This document shows positions 21,805 through 36,100 of a DNA stretch of 64,000 bases, one piece after another. Location of the stretch: assembly GCF_020906515.1 (NCBI RefSeq), contig NC_085851.1:3906001-3970000 (forward strand). The letters run 5' to 3'. Both the position numbers and the translations under genes were made by a program. Numbering within the stretch: position 1 is the first letter of the stretch; each line of letters starts with the position of its first letter. Source of the stretch: Vanrija pseudolonga. Taxonomy: Eukaryota; Basidiomycota; Tremellomycetes; Trichosporonales; Trichosporonaceae. The notes beneath the pieces were generated by a model, which saw nothing but the letters and a program-made list of their open reading frames with translations, ran no database searches and was not told where the DNA came from.

Positions 21805-22295
21805 TAGGCTACGGGGGAGAGTGGGGTCATGTCGGTTGTGGTGCAGTGGATGGATGTTGTGATGGGCGTTGTTGACGAGACAAGATGACCAGAGTTGTTC
21901 GGGTTGCCTGTCGGTGGATGGGTCGGGTGTCACTCCGCCTGCGGGGCCGCGCGACCACCCTCTCACCCAATGACAGGGCGGCCGGCGTCAAACTCCCACA
22001 GTTTCGCTGGGCAGTGGTTAAGTACTCTGCGTCGCCGTGCCATGCATACATCCTCGCCCGTCTCGCCCTCGCCCACCCCCTCGTCATGTTGCAGATAGTT
22101 GTGCATATCAATACTAAGGTATCGGTGCGCAAAGGTCCATTGGATTGAACGTGGTTCGTGAGGGTAATCTCGTCGTGTGGGTCGTCGTCCGTGTCGGGCG
22201 GCCCACAAACACATGCTATAGTCTAAGTCACACAGACACACCCCGTCGTCGTCGTCTCTACCTCCTCCTCCCCTTCTCTGCTCCTCGTACACTGC
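21805..22295. other. Intergenic region, MED13 5' side to AGS1 3' side
   Basis: No gene is supported. The region near 21805 should carry the MED13 promoter, and the part near 22295 the AGS1 3' UTR. Confidence 0.6.
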
Positions 22296-25200
22296 TCATG
22301 GCTTGACAAGCTGCTCCTTGCGGAAGAAGCTGAAGTAGCCGAAAGGAATAATCAGCTGGCACACGAGACAGAGCCAGAACTCCCAGTGCGCGACAGGGTT
22401 GTTCTCGCCCGTAGAAGGCGACCAGAACGCGGCGTTGGGGAACACGTTGCCTGGGCCATTCTTGTCAGGTGCCGTGGCGCGTGCAATCATGAGCACGGCC
22501 GAGCCGACAAACTGCGCCGCGGCCAGCGTTGCGCACACGTGAAGACGTGAAAGTGTCTGGAGCAGGATCATGCCAAAGCCAACGCCCTGGATCGCGTCGA
22601 GCACACCAAGCCAGAGCCAAACACAGGTGCCACTGGGGTCTGTCAGCGCTTGCACTCTATCTGATTGTGTAGCCCACTCACATGTAAGGTCCAGCGACAC
22701 CTCCCCAAGGAACGTAGATGCCGAAGCCAGAGATACCCCAGAACATCTGGGCCCAGCGTGGCGCGCCTAAGCCCACTGCGAACACGGGCAGGAGCCACGA
22801 GTGCACCTTTGCGTACTTGATGAGTACTCCCATGAGCAGGCCCCAAATGCCGATGAAGAAGATCACGAGCATGATGACCACCGACCACTTCGGGACCTGG
22901 GCCTCGCGCCACAGGAACTGCCAGTTGCGGCCGTACTGCGGCGACAGCCAGTAGTTGCGCAGGATCTCCGAGATCATGAACCAGATGACCAGCTTTCGGC
23001 GTACAAGGGTGCGGAGGAAGTTGGGCATGTAGGGCGGAATCTGGTGGTAGTAGTCGGGCAGACCCCAGAACATGAGGTAGGCGAACGCGACGCAGACGGC
23101 GGCAAGCGGCCAGGTGACGCAGATGATGGCGCGAGGAGTGTTGTACGTCGCCGCGTTCTGGCCCACAAGCGTGTAACCCCAGTACCACAGAGCCGACACC
23201 CAGATCTGCTGGAGACCCTGGACAATGCACGCGCGCATAATCCAAATCTCGGCAGCCGCACCAGCTTCTTCACCAAAGTTGAGGCCGAAGAACAGGAAGC
23301 CGGCAGACGAGGCGATGGCGTAGAACCACGTTGCAACCTTGGTGAGCCATTGGCGAGGTGCCACGAAGGGACCGTAGAGTGCGGGGAGGCCGATCATGAA
23401 GAAGGCGATGGCGAAGAGCAGCCAGGGGATGGCAAGAACGTAGACCGAGGGACGCATGCGGAACAGCGTGTACCAGAACACCGTCGCGACACAGAAGATG
23501 GCACAAATGATGTAGAGGTCGGTAGCTGTCTGCGTGTTCGCGCCGCCGAGAAGCGAAAGCTGGAACGAGGTAGCACTGAGAAGTTGGCCGATAGAGATGA
23601 CAATGGCGTAGAGCGGCCAGCCGTAGATCGAGCGCTCCATGAGCACCTGCGTCCTAGTCATGGGCTTCTCAAGCTCGCCGTGCTCGTCGTACATCATCGA
23701 AGAGCTGTAGTAGTCCTCGGGGTGGCTGTGACCGGACAGCGAGTACTGACCCTGCGGTGCTGTACAAGGTTAGCGCGACGAAAGACTAGCGGCACGTACA
23801 TTCTGGGCGGAAGCCGTCGATGGTGCTCTGGTGCGAGGAACCGCCACCGTGAATCGAGTCACGCGAGCGAACGCTCATGGCCATGAGCTTCTCCTTCTTC
23901 ATTTCGTTGAAGAACTGCTTCTCGCTCTTCATCAGGAACTTCTCGATACACAGGTCGCCCTTTGAGTTGGCAGCCGAGAGGCCCTGCAGCTTCTGGACAA
24001 AGGTCTGCGAGACCTCGCCGTCAGCGTCGGTGAAGGATTCCATAGCCTTGTTGAGGGGCGAGGCATTCTTTTCATCGACAATGCTCGAGATCGAGTCGAA
24101 GGAGGAGACGCGCGAGGTGAAGCTGAACGGACGGCTAGGGACAAAGGTGGATGAGGCCGTGCTCATGGTGCTCATTCGACGCTCCATGAACGGGTCGGGC
24201 TGCTTTCGTCCGTCGGTCGTCTTGGCAAACTGTCGGTTGGCTGCGGCAAGGAAGCTGTCGTAGGCATGGCCAGTTGGAGTCTCGGACATCGTAGATGGCG
24301 CAATCATGCTCATGCTCTGGTCACCATGGTCGGAGGAAACCACACTTGAGGCCTCGTCGTCGCCAGCAAAGCCAAACTTGGGTTTGCCGCGCGGCCTGCC
24401 TTCCAAAGCTGCGAGTGGGTCCTGGTACATGGCAGCGGCGTTGGGGTCCTCGTCGTAGAACGATTCGCCCGAGCCACGGTTCTGTTTTCTGTCCTCGAAA
24501 CGACGGTGGTAGTCGCTGCCAGTGAATGTTGCCTCTCCGCCACCGGGGCTAGCAGCTCCGGGCGGCAGGTTGACACCACTAGAGACGCGTCTTGAGTCAG
24601 GGCGAGGTGATCCGGGGGCCGAGGCGCCAGAGCCAGAGTCGGGAGTACCAGGTCGGTTCCAGGTACCAAGCGACGTCGAGCTGTCGTTTTGTCCGGACGC
24701 GTAAAGGGTATGGCTGGCAGACTGTTCGTAGCCCCAAGCATGCTCGCCGGCAACCGATCGCGACATAGTGATACTGCGACGCTGGAAGTCCTCGAGACGC
24801 TGGCGCCACTCGACGACGGGGAAACGCTGAACGGCAGAGCGAGCACGAAGAATGGCACGCTCCTGGGGAGTCGACTTGAGGGCAAGCTTGATCGTCTTGG
24901 TCAACTGCGAGAGCATGTGCGTCGCCGTGCTACTCTCCACAGGGAACCACCAACCGGGCATAAGACCGAGGCCACCGAGACGAGAGCCGACACCAAGGGC
25001 GCCCTTACGACCGAACTCGACGGCGACGAGACCGAAGGGCTCGTCACGCGAAGGGATGAGGGCAAAGTCGGCTCCGGAGAAGAGGTAGGGCGGCAGAGTG
25101 GTGAACTCGGGCTTGGAGAAGACGCGGTCGGGGTACATTTCCATGAGGCGGGCCAGCTTTTCAGCGGCGAAACGTCCGTAAAGGTCGATGACGGGGCCGA

Positions 25201-28200
25201 CACAGATGAGCTGAATGTTCGACTTCTTGTCAAGGAGGCCAGGCATGACGTCGGCGATAAGGTCAACACCCTTCTGCTTGGACCAACGACCGACGAAGAC
25301 GAAGAGGTCGGCGCGGGGGTCCTGCTTGATACCGGCCCACTCCTGGGCCTGACGCTTGTGCTCCGGCCTCTTGGACTCGGCGACCTGGTCGACCTGAATC
25401 TTGTCCACGGCAACGGGCTGCTCGTCAAGGGCGGCAATGTCGGTAGGGTCGGGATTGGGAAGCGAGTCAATGTTCCTCAGCGTCCACAGGGCGGGGTAAC
25501 GAGCCCATGAACGCTTGCCGTACTTGTCGGACACACCAGCGACGCCAACCGACTTCTGGTGGTGCGAGATGAAAGAGGCGGCCGCGTGGAGGAGGTTGAA
25601 AGTGTTGCCAAACTGCACATATTTGGAGCAGACCTCCTTGGAAATGTTGAAGGCGGCACAGACTTCCTTCATCTCGTCCTTGGTGCGGAGAGGCCAGAGA
25701 CCCTGGAACTCGGCATTGTGGAGCGAGAGACAGACGGGGACGATCCTGGGCAAAAGGTAGAGAGGGGCCAGGGCACCGTGGTAGTCGTTGATGTGGTAGA
25801 TGTCAATGTCCTCGAAGCGGCGGATCGTCTCGGCAATAGCCTGGTTCCAGGTCGAGTAGAAAATGGCGGAGCTCAGGTCGTCCATGCGCTGGGGGTAGGG
25901 GTCCGACTTGGTTTGAGCACGGAACACTGGCGAGTCGAGAATAACGTATGTGATGTTGTCGACCTGGTGAGTCTCAACCTCGATGAGGTAGGGCTCGCCG
26001 AAGATGGTGACCTCGATGGGTTCAGCAAAGTCGCCCTGGGGGTAGTCGATGTCCTGGACCTTGGGAACAACCCAGATGAGGTCAACGTCGGTCATGGCCT
26101 TGCCCATGAGCGTCGACATGACACCAAGACCACCAATCTTGACCTTGACGGCCCAGTCGAGAATCTCGTACTCGAGGGTGGCGATAAGAACCCTGCGACG
26201 CTTGGTAGGGTCCTCGGGCCAACCGATAATGCGTTCCGGCTTCTTGACCTTTTCGTGCAAGATGACCGAGTGGTGCTTTTCAGAGACGGGTCCCTCCTTC
26301 TTGTCGTGGTGCGCTGCGGCGGCGCCGACGATTGGGAAGTAGTTGCTCGACTCCTTGGCCGGCTTGGTTCCCCACTTGTTGATCTTGATCGAGTAGAACG
26401 AGTAGCGGAAGATGGCTGCGGCCGCAAAGGCGGTGATGATGGGGATGGTAAGGAGGAGTGCAAAGGCGATGATTGACACGAGCTCGTGGCCGAGAGGAAG
26501 AACGCTCCAGCGGCCGCTTGCGTCGTCAATAAAGACCTGCCAGGCAAGATAAGGGCGCGGCGGGTAGGTCATGTTGAGGTAGTTTGGCGTAAGGGAGTTG
26601 GGAGGGTAACGGTCGAGAACACCATCATTATCCGCGTCGCCATAGTAGTAATCGTCAAACTTCCAGATGTTGATGTGGAACAGGTTCGGCCAGGTACTGG
26701 CAATAGGCATCGACCAGATGCCATCGCCGACACTCTTGAAGTGCGCGTTAACGCCAATGTCGTAACCCCACTGGTTGAAGGGACCGCTGAGAAGGACCTG
26801 AGGCCAGCGGCGGTTGTAGCCCTTGTAGTCCGGCGAATCGGCGTGAACGACCTGGGCCGCAGTGCCTGCAACCTTGGACCAGTACTGGACCATGACGTGC
26901 TCACCCTTCCACCAGTTGTTCTTCTCCTTGAACATGGTGGCGTTGAGCGTAGTGGACGCCTCGTAGGGCTGGTATGGGCTCCACGACTGTCCAAAGTTGG
27001 CAGAGTAGCGGAACATGTCGGCACCCCACGCATTGTGGTTGAGCGTGAAAGTGTCCCCGTCCTTGTGGAAGATCGAGTTGTTGTAGTCATTCTCGGGGAA
27101 GACAAACTGGTTGGAAGGCAGACCGGCGCGGAACATGAGGTGGTCCTTGAAGCCAGTGGAGGTGGCAGGGTTGCGCTGCGAGTTGACGGGGGCAATCTCA
27201 ATCTTGTAAATGCCCTCGGCGGCGTTGGTGATGTTGGCGACCCAATGCCACTTCGAAGGACCGACACCATTGAGCTCGGTAGGAGGCTGGTCAGGAAGGG
27301 TGAGGCAGCTTGGAGTGCCACTGATGCTTGGCGTCCCGTGGCTCGTGTCTCCGGTGAAGAGGAGGCTAACACCTCTGGTGACACTGTCACAATCCATCTC
27401 CTCATCCCACTCGAGGGTAATCTGGATGGTGTCGCCGTTGAGAACGACACGCTGGTCGTGGCCGGGCGAGAAGCCAGACAATGTGGGCCGAGGTGGAACC
27501 CACTGGTCGAGGGGAACAAGAACCTTGAAGTCGTAAGGCTGCAGGTTGATGGAACCAATGCAGCCACGGTAAGGAGCCTGACCGTTGTTGTAGAACGACT
27601 CTTGCGTGTTCTGGAGCGTGTAATTCTCGTAGGGGGACAAGAGGTTGCGGACTATCGACGAGCCGTTGCCGTTGACGGCGTATGGCGACCGAATCGGGTC
27701 CTGGCCACCGCAGTCGATGTTGTAGCTCATCGAGACGTTCTCGTTGGTGTACAGCATCCAGACCGCTTGGGAGATTTGACCATCGGTGTTGAAGCCATTG
27801 CTGCCTTGCTGCTTCTGCGAGGGAACACGAACGGACGACCACAGACCAAACTCGCTGACCGTACCGAAGGGCAGAATGCGCCAATGAGTGTGGTTGCTCA
27901 GCTGAGTAAGCATGAAGCCATCCTGAACCGCGGGGTAGTTCTCGCGGATGTGGTTGAAGTTGCGGAAAGCGCGGCGAGTGGTAGCCGTGGGGTCGAAGTG
28001 GTCGAGAGCGACTCCAGGGTCGTAGCAGCCGGTGAGAGCCGCGTCGTAGCCGAGCTGGTGGAACTGGTCACCTCCCATCTTGTAGCAGCCGTGACGCTTC
28101 CAAGCGGGGTTGGCAACCATGGCCTGACGAGCGTACACGTAGTTGGAACTACTCGAGTCGATAATGTACAGGCCCTGCTCCTCGCCGTACCACACCAGGG

Positions 28201-29906
28201 GGATGCCTGGAAGTAGCAGGTGGGTGATGAACGAACCCGCAAGCTGCTTCTGGGTGCCGTTCTCCAAAACCGGCCAACGGAAGATATCCTGGTTCGCGAC
28301 ACCGTACATGTGACGGGGGTCGAAGTCGCCAGTCTGCTGGTTGAGGAAGTCGTTGCTGGTCAACATCATGTTCCAGCCGTTGACAAAGTTCTGGTCAATG
28401 TCATTGGAGACGGAAAGCTGGCCGTCCACACCGAGGTAGTGGCAGATCTGACGGTAGACCGAGTAGTGGAAGCACGAGCCGTCGAGAGGGGCCAAGCCCT
28501 CGTCGCGGAGGAACTTTGTGTTGTCTGCCTGGGTCAAGTTCAAGGCCTCCTCGTACGTGGTGCGCATTCCTGGGGTACGACCGCGACCGTAGTAGATGGC
28601 ACCGAACGTGTCACCACCAGTGACTTCGCCGGGAATGAAGAAGTTTGTCTTGTTGAACGAAGCGGCGCAGGCCCTAGTGTGGTTGGCCCAGTCGGCGAGG
28701 GCATCGACAGTAACCTGGGTGGCCTTGTCGATACGAATGCCGTCAATGTCAAGCGCCTCAATCGAGAGACAGCTAAAGACCTTGAGTCGGTCTAACACTT
28801 CGGTACGCCACTCGCGAAGACGGTCCTGGACCGAGGCGAACTTGGCCAGCTGACGCTGCCAGTCGGGGAAGACACCGAAAGCCTCAATGTCACCGTAGTG
28901 GTCGAAACTAGACTCGTAGCAGCCCTGGATTCCGGGGTCGACAATCGAGCCATCGTCGGTGAAGAAGGTCGGGTAGACGCAGCTCTCGTTGTAGACGTTG
29001 GTAAAGTTCCAGTCGGGGTAGTGGTCGATTCCCCACGGTCCGTAGGCCGGGTCCTTCCAGACAACCTCGTACTCGTTCGTGTTGAACGGCGTCGAGGAGT
29101 TGAGATGTCTGGAAGAGCAGTCAGTTTCACGGCCTTGCCATCACTGCAGGGCACTCACCCCTTGAAACCAATCAAGTCACCCATGGTTCCAACAGTAAAG
29201 TCGACGAGGATGTACATGCCACGGGCATGTGCGCCGTCGATAAACTGCTGCCAAGCAGTGAGATTGCCAAAGTGAGGGTCCAACAATGTAAAGTCGAGCG
29301 CCGAGTATCCGTCCGACTGCCAGGGCATGTTGAGGAACACGGTGCCGGCCATGTAGATCATCTTGTAGCCCATGCTCTGAATGTAGTCGAGGCCACGCTC
29401 GTCGAGGAGACCCATGGCATCGCCACCGGTGCGAATCTGAGTCTCTCGCCAGTCGTACTCGTACGTGAGGTTGAAGAAGTCATTGTTGGTCGGGTCACCA
29501 TCAATCCACTTGTCGATAAGGAGAGTATATGCTGGGAGGGACTATATGGCCGCGGGTCAGCGATAAGCTTCACGGCGCCACCGCAATCTGCACGTACCCT
29601 CCAGTTTTGTGGCGATGGGAAGTAGCGATCCCTCCTGGGGGTAGTGTAGTCGATTGAATCATTTGCAGCTGTATGAGTACAATGACAAAGCAGAGCGAGC
29701 AAGAACACATGCGCGTCAGCAAAAGGCTAGGCTGCCGGCACGATCACCCCCGTCCCACAAGACTGACCTTGATTCTTGTTGAGGTTCCATGGGTCTAGAG
29801 TCTCATTGTAGACGTGCGCGGCTACACTTGCTGCGCAGACGGCTAGTGCCAGGAGGTGTGATGGTCGCAGCCAACGCAACGAGGGCGTGCTTGACCCTCT
29901 CCGCAT
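22296..29906 (-). CDS. AGS1: Alpha-1,3-glucan synthase
   Basis: Six minus-strand exons (29768-29906, 29598-29668, 29159-29541, 23800-29108, 22682-23759, 22296-22632) give 2438 aa, the usual AGS length. The signal peptide is RPSHLLALAVCAASVAA. Residues ~60-600 are a GH13 amylase-like domain, with DGIRIDKA (nucleophile Asp, ~325) and IPGEVTGG (acid Glu, ~357). An all-beta stretch follows, then one TM (~1075). The cytosolic GT5 glucan-synthase domain has KIGGLG (~1188) and EPFGLVAVEFGRKGALGVG (~1550). The final ~460 residues form the multi-TM exporter. It makes and secretes cell-wall alpha-1,3-glucan, which in Cryptococcus anchors capsule. A Ser-rich regulatory stretch (~1700-1960) lies between GT and exporter. 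All splice phases agree. Confidence 0.97.
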
Positions 29907-32900
29907 AGCTGCGCGGAGGGCAGAGGGTCTAGAGGGGAAGAGAGGGGATGGCGAGAGAGGGGGCTGATGGCGTGCAGTGCGCGTGTCAAAGAGTCGTTGC
30001 AGGCGTAAGAGGTGGTGTGTTCACGACTGTGTCGGCGGCGTCAGGTCGGTCGGTTGGTCGTTGCAGCGCTTTTGATAGACACGTCGTTGTCGTGAGATGG
30101 TGAGAGAGTGATGGTGAGCCAGTCGCCAAAGGGAAGGGAAGGTAGTGACGAGATTTGGTGTCCTGGGGGAGTTTGACGCGCGCGTTTGGCGTTACCTCTG
30201 GTAGGAGGTATAGTAGCTTTGTCGCGTCGGTGCCGAGTGAGAGAGGGAAGGCGAGCAAGGGTTGGTGGGTATCGGTCAGTCGGTCGGCAGCGACGGCGGC
30301 GAGCGGCAATGAAGTCGAGCCTTAAGTTGCAGTGCTAGTGTCCGAACTGGGAGGAAGGGAAAGGGAAGGAGGAGGGAGAGAGAGGGAGACGGGCGGGGCG
30401 GTTGAGAAATGTCAGGCTGGGAAATGATGGCGCGGAGCTGTGCGTCGTCGTGTTGCAATGTCGAGAGAGATTGTTGGTGGTTGCACGGCGACGGCAGCGG
30501 CGGCGGCGGAGACGGCGGCGACTTGGTGCTGGCTGACTGCCAACGCGAACTTCTGTAAAGCGCGGACGAGTGAAATGAAGGCCAAGGAGGGGAATTGAAT
30601 CAGTGCAGGCAGCAGGCAGGATTGTCGAGCCCAGAGTCTCCAGTCAGGGCCAGGGGCACACTGGCGACAGCCAGCAACAGAAGCAACAAGCAGCCCAGGC
30701 GCGCGTCGCCCAGAAGCCAAGTGTTAGCCTTATTTTTCAGCACAGGCAGGCGGGCGAGAGAAGGGGGCGCACGGAGGGGGGGTGACGGGCCAGAGGGCGT
30801 GCGCGCCAAGGGAGACCAAGGGAAGAGCAGAGTGGGCCAAGAGGTTCAGGGTTACCATGACAACCCTGATCCGGGGCGCACGAGCAAAGATACGCCCCCC
30901 CCGTGCCCCCCTCCGCGCGTGCTATCATGTCCACTCATCATCCATCTCATCCAGCGACGCCTCGTCGCGTCAGGGCGGGCAACCAAACACTTCACTGCGC
31001 ACAACGCGTGCGTGCGCGCCGCTGCCGCCGCCGCACCCGACGCCCGACGCCTCCTTGAGCTGGGCACATTCACGTTCATCAACGGCGCGCGCGTCGGTGC
31101 ATGAGCAATGTGCATGAGGTCTCTTTATTCAAGGGTTTGGCACTGTGGTCTCAGGGAAGACTGGCCATGTCATTCTGCATCAGCAGCACCCAAAATTCTC
31201 CTACACCGCCTGGTTGTAGTGGTCCGTAGCAGCAGGCGACTGACTGCCCATTGATTGAAACTAGTATTGACTGCAACTAGTCCAAGTCGTGTCCAAAAAC
31301 AAACATTTGCGACGCGACTGACTGCGACATGGACCGCGTCGTATTGACGCCCGCCCGCCCGCCTGCCCGGGGCGACACGCATCTGGGAACGCTGGAACTG
31401 TTAACACGCGCCCGGCGGCGCAGGAGGCTTGCGGCTCGCAGAAGCAGAAGCAATCAGTACACTTTGGCTGATCTCATTTCACTGCGCCCCCTCTTCCCCC
31501 GTTGCCCCCGTTTTCGCAAACGCCTCCTCCTCGGGCCTCGGGGGCAAGGCAAACCATGTTCACCTTTCCCTCGACGCCTCGTCTCGTCAGTGGCCCCCAG
31601 TGGCCCCCCTCTGCGCCCGCCTGCTACCAAGATGATCCATGTCCGACGTATCCGACATGACATGGACAGGAAGCAGTCCGGAAGCACCTGAAGGGAGTGA
31701 GGGGAGGTGGCGGCGAGCGGAGGGATGGGTAGACAGGCGACGTATGGCTCTTGCAGCAGGGCAGCTGCTAGGAGCAAGGGTCGGGGGTATGTGGATAGTG
31801 GGCGAGGTATCTGGCCATCCTCCAGCGGGCGAGCGAGCGAGCGAGCATTCCATGACAGGAATCGATAAAGCCACCACGTCCACCACAAACCTGCAAGCCG
31901 GAGCCACCGCCGCCCCTCCAGCTTTGGGGTCGTCTCGTGTCAGACAGACGTAAACACAGCAATGCCCATCCACCCAATGACAGCTGCAGTGAAACGCCCA
32001 GCACAGCTCGCCCTCGCCGTCGCTACCGCCGGTTCAAGCCGCCGCACGGACGTTGGACTGTGCAGCAGCAAGCAGCAAACAGTGGTTCAAGGTGACGACG
32101 CCACTCACTGGCGACTTGACGATATCAACAAGCACCAGGGAATGTTGGCGCTGTCTCCATAAAAACAAGGTCCGCGCATCACGGCATTGCAAGGGGAAAC
32201 CGTCGGAAGTTGCAATCATCGCGCTGCTCCTTCGCCTCGCTATCAGTTACCATGCATTCCCAGTAACTGATGCACCGCGGCCCGCGCTCGTCTCCATGAT
32301 ACACTCATGGGAACTGCACAGCTGTTTGTTGACACGGTATGCGGCGCCACGAAACAGCCCCGACCGGCCCGCTGTCCGGCTGCGGCGCGAGCGGAGGGCG
32401 CAACGCAGCAATGTTCAGACGCCGTGTCGCAAGCGCGCGACTCGAGCCAACGCCGTGTCGGTCGGTGTGTAGCCCGCCCCGCCCCGCTGTTTCCGCTGCT
32501 GCGCATTTCGTGTTTGTGTTACGTTTGTGTCTCGCCTTGGCTCCCGGCTCGTCCAGCGTCAAACCTGCGCGTACTGTATGCGAGTTGGTGCGGGCAAGCC
32601 ATGACCTGCAGCCACCAAACCGCGCAAGCGCGCAAGTTGGGGCGAGGTGGTGGCCGCTGCAGTGGGTCTAGGTCGCGGAAAATGGAGCGAAGGAAGGACT
32701 TTGCATAGCCTGGCAGGGACTTTTGACTGCACAAGCATAAGCCACAGGGTCAGATCGGGGCAAACACTAGATACTAAAAGGGTAGTCGAGGTGTGCTTCA
32801 GAAATTTTGGGCTAATAGAGGGCTTTGTTATTGTCGATTAGAAGCATTTCTATTCGTGCTGACACAAGTGTAAACCTTGGTTTTGTGATCCTGGTCTCCT

Positions 32901-33149
32901 GCAGACGTCGCCACGTCGCTCTGGGCGGAGGCAAAACGACAACGACTTTACACGTGGAATAATGGTAGCGGGAGTATTTATATCGTACATCTCCAAGTCC
33001 CAATACGTGTCATTTCCGACTCCCCTGCTCCGTATCACGCGCCTGGTTTGTTGTCAACACAAAGCACACCCCGGTCATGATCGCGCACGCACGGTCAAAA
33101 CAACAACACTCTCTCGACTGACCACGACAACCACAAGCCCTCGACCAAG
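29907..33149. other. Long divergent intergenic region, AGS1 to SMC2
   Basis: These 3.2 kb separate the two 5' ends. I checked the open frames (for example 31454-31888 minus and 30595-31104 plus); none has a domain, signal peptide or spliced continuation. Composition is C/G- and Pu/Py-skewed in patches. The first ~500 bases should hold the AGS1 leader and promoter. I see no tRNA or repeat. Confidence 0.55.
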
Positions 33150-36100
33150 ATGAGGATCGAAGAACTCATCCTGGACGGTGAGCTACGGATCAGGCTCGTC
33201 AATCACCACGCTGACATGCCGCAGGCTTCAAGTCGTATCCTGTCCGGACGACCATCTCAAGTGTGTTTGGCTCGGAGCCTGCTGCGATGAAGGCGCGCTG
33301 ACACCCCGCTAGACTTCGATGAGTCGTTCAATGCCATCACCGGCCTCAATGGTTCGGGAAAGTCCAACATCCTCGATGCCATCTGTTTCGTGCTTGGTAT
33401 CACCAACATGCAGTCGGTGAGCTAGCTCCACGATATTCGAGACAGCAGCTCATTCTTCAGGTTCGCGCAAACAACCTCATGGACCTCATCTACAAGCGGT
33501 GAGCTGCGCCCAGTGACCGAGTACTGATCAATCACAGTGGACAGGCAGGCATCACCAAGGCCTCCGTCACGATCGTGTTCAACAACCAGGACCGTTCCAA
33601 GAGCCCTGTCGGCTTTGAGAATGCAGCGCAAATTACAGTCACCCGTCAGGTAAGCTGGCCTTGAGTTGCTTCAGCTAACGTTGCAGATTGCGGTCGGAAA
33701 CGTATCCAAGTACCTCTTGAACGGCCACAAGTCGACTCTGCAGGCCATCCAGAACCTGTTCCAGTCGGTGCAGCTCAACATCAACAACCCCAACTTCCTC
33801 ATCATGCAGGGCAAGATCACCAAGGTGCTTAACATGAAGCCGGCTGAGATTCTCGGTATGGTCGAGGAGGCTGCGGGCACCAGGATGTTCGAGGAACGCA
33901 AGGACAAGGCTGTCAAGACTATGGCCAAGAAGGACAAGAAGGTCGAGGAGATTGAATCGGTCAGTTGGCGGGAGTAAGGGGAGTACCCAACAACTGACGA
34001 TGCCACAGCTTCTTCGTGAGGAGATCGACCCCAAGCTCGAGAAGCTCCGCGCCGAGAAGAGGTCGTACCTCGAGTACCAGAAGGCGACCAGCGAGCTCGA
34101 GCGCCTTACCCGCCTCGTCAAGGCCTACGAGTGGAAGCTCGTTGTCGACAAGCTCGACAAGGCCGCTGGTAACATCAACCAGAAGAAGAAGGACATCGAG
34201 GTCGCTAAGGAGGACATTGAGCGCGGTGGTCGCGAGTGCAAGGGTATGGAGAGTGAGCTCGCGGACATCGAGGCCAGGAGGACAAAGGTTCGTCAGCTGA
34301 GAGGGATGGTAGCTGACTTGTCAGGAACTGGCCAAGGGCGGAAAGGTCCAGGGCCTCACCGACGCAGTCAATGCGCTTGACCGTGAACTCGTCAAGACCA
34401 AGGCCCAGCTCGAGATCCACGAGAGCACAGTTGCGGACGACGCGAAGCGCATCGAGGTCGCCAAGAAGTCTGCCAAGGACCTGCAAGACTCCCTCGACAA
34501 TGGCCGCAAGTCGTCTTCCGCGGACTCTGCTGCTTTCGCAGAGCTCAAGGCGGCTTACGACGCCGGTGCCACCGAGCTTGCTCGCACAGAAGAACTCCTC
34601 CAGACTCTCCTCACCGGTGTCTCCTCGTCTTCCAACGACGACGAGAATGCTGGTGGCTACCTCGGTCAGCTAGCCGAGGCCAAGGCCCGTCTCGCTGCTG
34701 CTGGTACGGCGGCTGAGCAGGCAAAGGTCAAGATTGGCCTCGCTGAGCGTGAGCTCAAGGAGAAGGAGCCGCGCGCCAAGAAGGCTGAGAAGGAGGGTGA
34801 AGGGCTCATCAAGGAGCTCGCGGCCAAGCGCGCCGACGCAGAGAAGCTCAAGACCCGTGTTGAAGCTGCTGGATGGGACGAGACTAAGGAGAATGAGCTC
34901 CTCTCCCGCCAGGCCGAGCACGGTCAGAAGGTCGCCCAGCTCTCGGAGCAGCGTGACAACCTCAAGTCGCGTCTCGCCGCCATCGACTTCACCTACTCGG
35001 ACCCGTACCCCAACTTTGACCGCTCCAAGGTCAAGGGTCTTGTCGCCACCCTCGTTGACCTCGACAAGGCCAACTTCGCAAGCTCCACTGCTCTTGAGAT
35101 CTGCGCTGGTGGAAAGCTCTACAATGTCGTCGTCGAGGACGAGAAGGTCGGCTCGGCTCTCCTCGACAAGGGCAAGCTGCGCAAGCGTGTCACCCTCATT
35201 CCCCTCAACAAGATCAACGCCTTCCGCATGTCGGCCGAGAAGATTGCAGCCGCCAACAAGCTTGCGCCTGGCAAGGCCAATGTGGCCCTCGACCTCATCG
35301 GTTACGACGAAGATGTCAGCGCCGCCATGGCCTACGTCTTTGGCGACGTGTTCATCTGCAAGGACAAGGAGTCGGCCCAGGCGGTCACATTCAACAAGGC
35401 TATTGGCGTGCGTTCGGTCACCCTCGACGGCGACGTCTATGACCCCTCTGGCACTCTGTCCGGGGGTGCCGCTCCTTCAAGCTCTGGCCTTCTCGTCAAG
35501 GTCCAGGAACTTCGTGCTATTGAGCGCGAGATGAACAAGCACAAGCAGGCTTTGGAGGAAGCTTCGCGCGAGCTGGCCAGCGCCAAGAAGGTCATCGACC
35601 AGTGGCGCAAGGACAAGCGCGAGCTTGACCTCTGCTCTCACGCCGTCCATCTGCTCGAGGAGCAGGTCAGCGGCAGTAACGCCACCAAGGTGGGTACAGC
35701 AGTCGTATCGAAACTAACGTTGGCAGATCATCTCAGAGGTCGAGGCCGCCCGCAAGTCCCTCGTCGAGCTGAAGGAAGTTGTCAGCGAGGCCAAGGAGAA
35801 GCAGAAGATTGCCGCTGCCGACTGCAAGCGTCTCGAGAAGGAGATGGATGACTTCAAGAACAACAAGGACTCGAAGCTCAAGGAGATCAAGGCGGACATT
35901 GCCAGCAAGAAGAAGGAGCTTAGCAAGAAGACTACTCAGGTCAAGCTGCGCCAGAAGGAGGTCCAGACTGCCGAGCTCGAGCTCCAGCAGCTCGAGGCTG
36001 ACGTCGAGGCTGCACAGGCCGAGATCACGGAGGCCGAGTCTGCCCACTCGAAGAGCAAGGCTGAGCTCAAGGCCCTCGGCGAGACCTACGCTTCTCAGCA

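Noticed and set aside
26486-28216. 576-aa plus-strand open frame
   Set aside because: Shadow of AGS1; Val/Leu/Arg/Glu-rich with no motif.
31454-31888. 144-aa minus-strand open frame between AGS1 and SMC2
   Set aside because: No domain or hydrophobic pattern; composition fits noncoding GC-rich sequence.
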